From a virus: a stretch of DNA of 28,686 bases. Positions within the stretch are counted from its first letter, which is position 1; each line of letters begins with the position of its first letter. The stretch covers positions 1 to 28,686 of the IMG/VR virus record IMGVR_UViG_3300036835_000048; one strand, 5' to 3'. Shown here in pieces: positions 28,669 to 28,686 of the stretch. Made by a program: the position numbers and the translations under genes. The notes under the pieces are model-generated. The model worked only from the letters and a program-made list of their open reading frames with translations, was not told the origin of the DNA and did not search any database.

Positions 28669-28686
28669 GGTCGGCGGAGCAATCCG

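Noticed and set aside
1-28686. Integrase, attachment sites, tRNA genes, CRISPR arrays or retroelement (DGR) components
   Set aside because: None seen; no reverse transcriptase, no template/variable repeat pair and no cloverleaf-like sequence. The temperate lifestyle therefore rests only on the operator pattern.

Overview
The window is a 28.7 kb stretch of an AT-rich tailed-phage genome (or integrated phage) with short-tailed, podovirus-type morphology. A TerL, a large portal, a scaffold/major capsid pair, two head-tail adaptor-like proteins and a tail-nozzle-like protein lie beside several fibre genes, and no tape measure or sheath gene is visible. The host is probably an alphaproteobacterium: one gene carries a PEP-CTERM sorting tail beginning VPEASTWAM, and two genes end in a GISR.TWYRDQR-type helix-turn-helix-like tail. 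Both features are frequent in that class. This host call is inference.

Layout. Positions 1-21247 are transcribed leftward (minus strand). In transcription order they hold TerL, two small membrane proteins (one with a HiPIP-like four-cysteine cluster), a block of small accessory genes including a Tad2/DUF2829-like anti-Thoeris protein, the portal, small head genes, an Ig-like decoration candidate, scaffold, major capsid protein, two adaptors, four fibre or fibre-like genes (two with S74 self-cleaving chaperone ends) and the nozzle-like protein. Positions 21248-21680 are non-coding, with A-tracts, a promoter and an inverted repeat. Two small leftward genes (21681-22307) follow, under an operator-embedded promoter. 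Positions 22308-23072 are a divergent control region with promoters, direct repeats, a long hairpin and a repeated 21-bp element. Positions 23073-28607 are transcribed rightward and hold many small early-type genes with overlapping ends, a ParB-like DGQQR protein, several zinc-ribbon proteins and a self-contained promoter-gene-terminator cassette for a secreted PEP-CTERM protein.

The main discovery is a dispersed 16-bp element, TCACTA-N4-TAGTGA. I find 12 perfect copies, 4 near copies and 2 copies of a 15-bp variant (TCACTAT-N-ATAGTGA). The 15-bp variant coincides with the -10 hexamer of two near-consensus sigma-70 promoters. Most 16-bp copies sit in short gene junctions just upstream of start codons, several across stop codons or Shine-Dalgarno sites, and their central bases are polarised with the direction of transcription. 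This is the architecture of the stoperator system known from mycobacteriophage L5, with an unrelated sequence. The binding protein is not identified; the two HTH-tailed early proteins are candidates.

No integrase, endolysin, DNA polymerase, tRNA or CRISPR array was seen. The rest of the genome lies outside the window.
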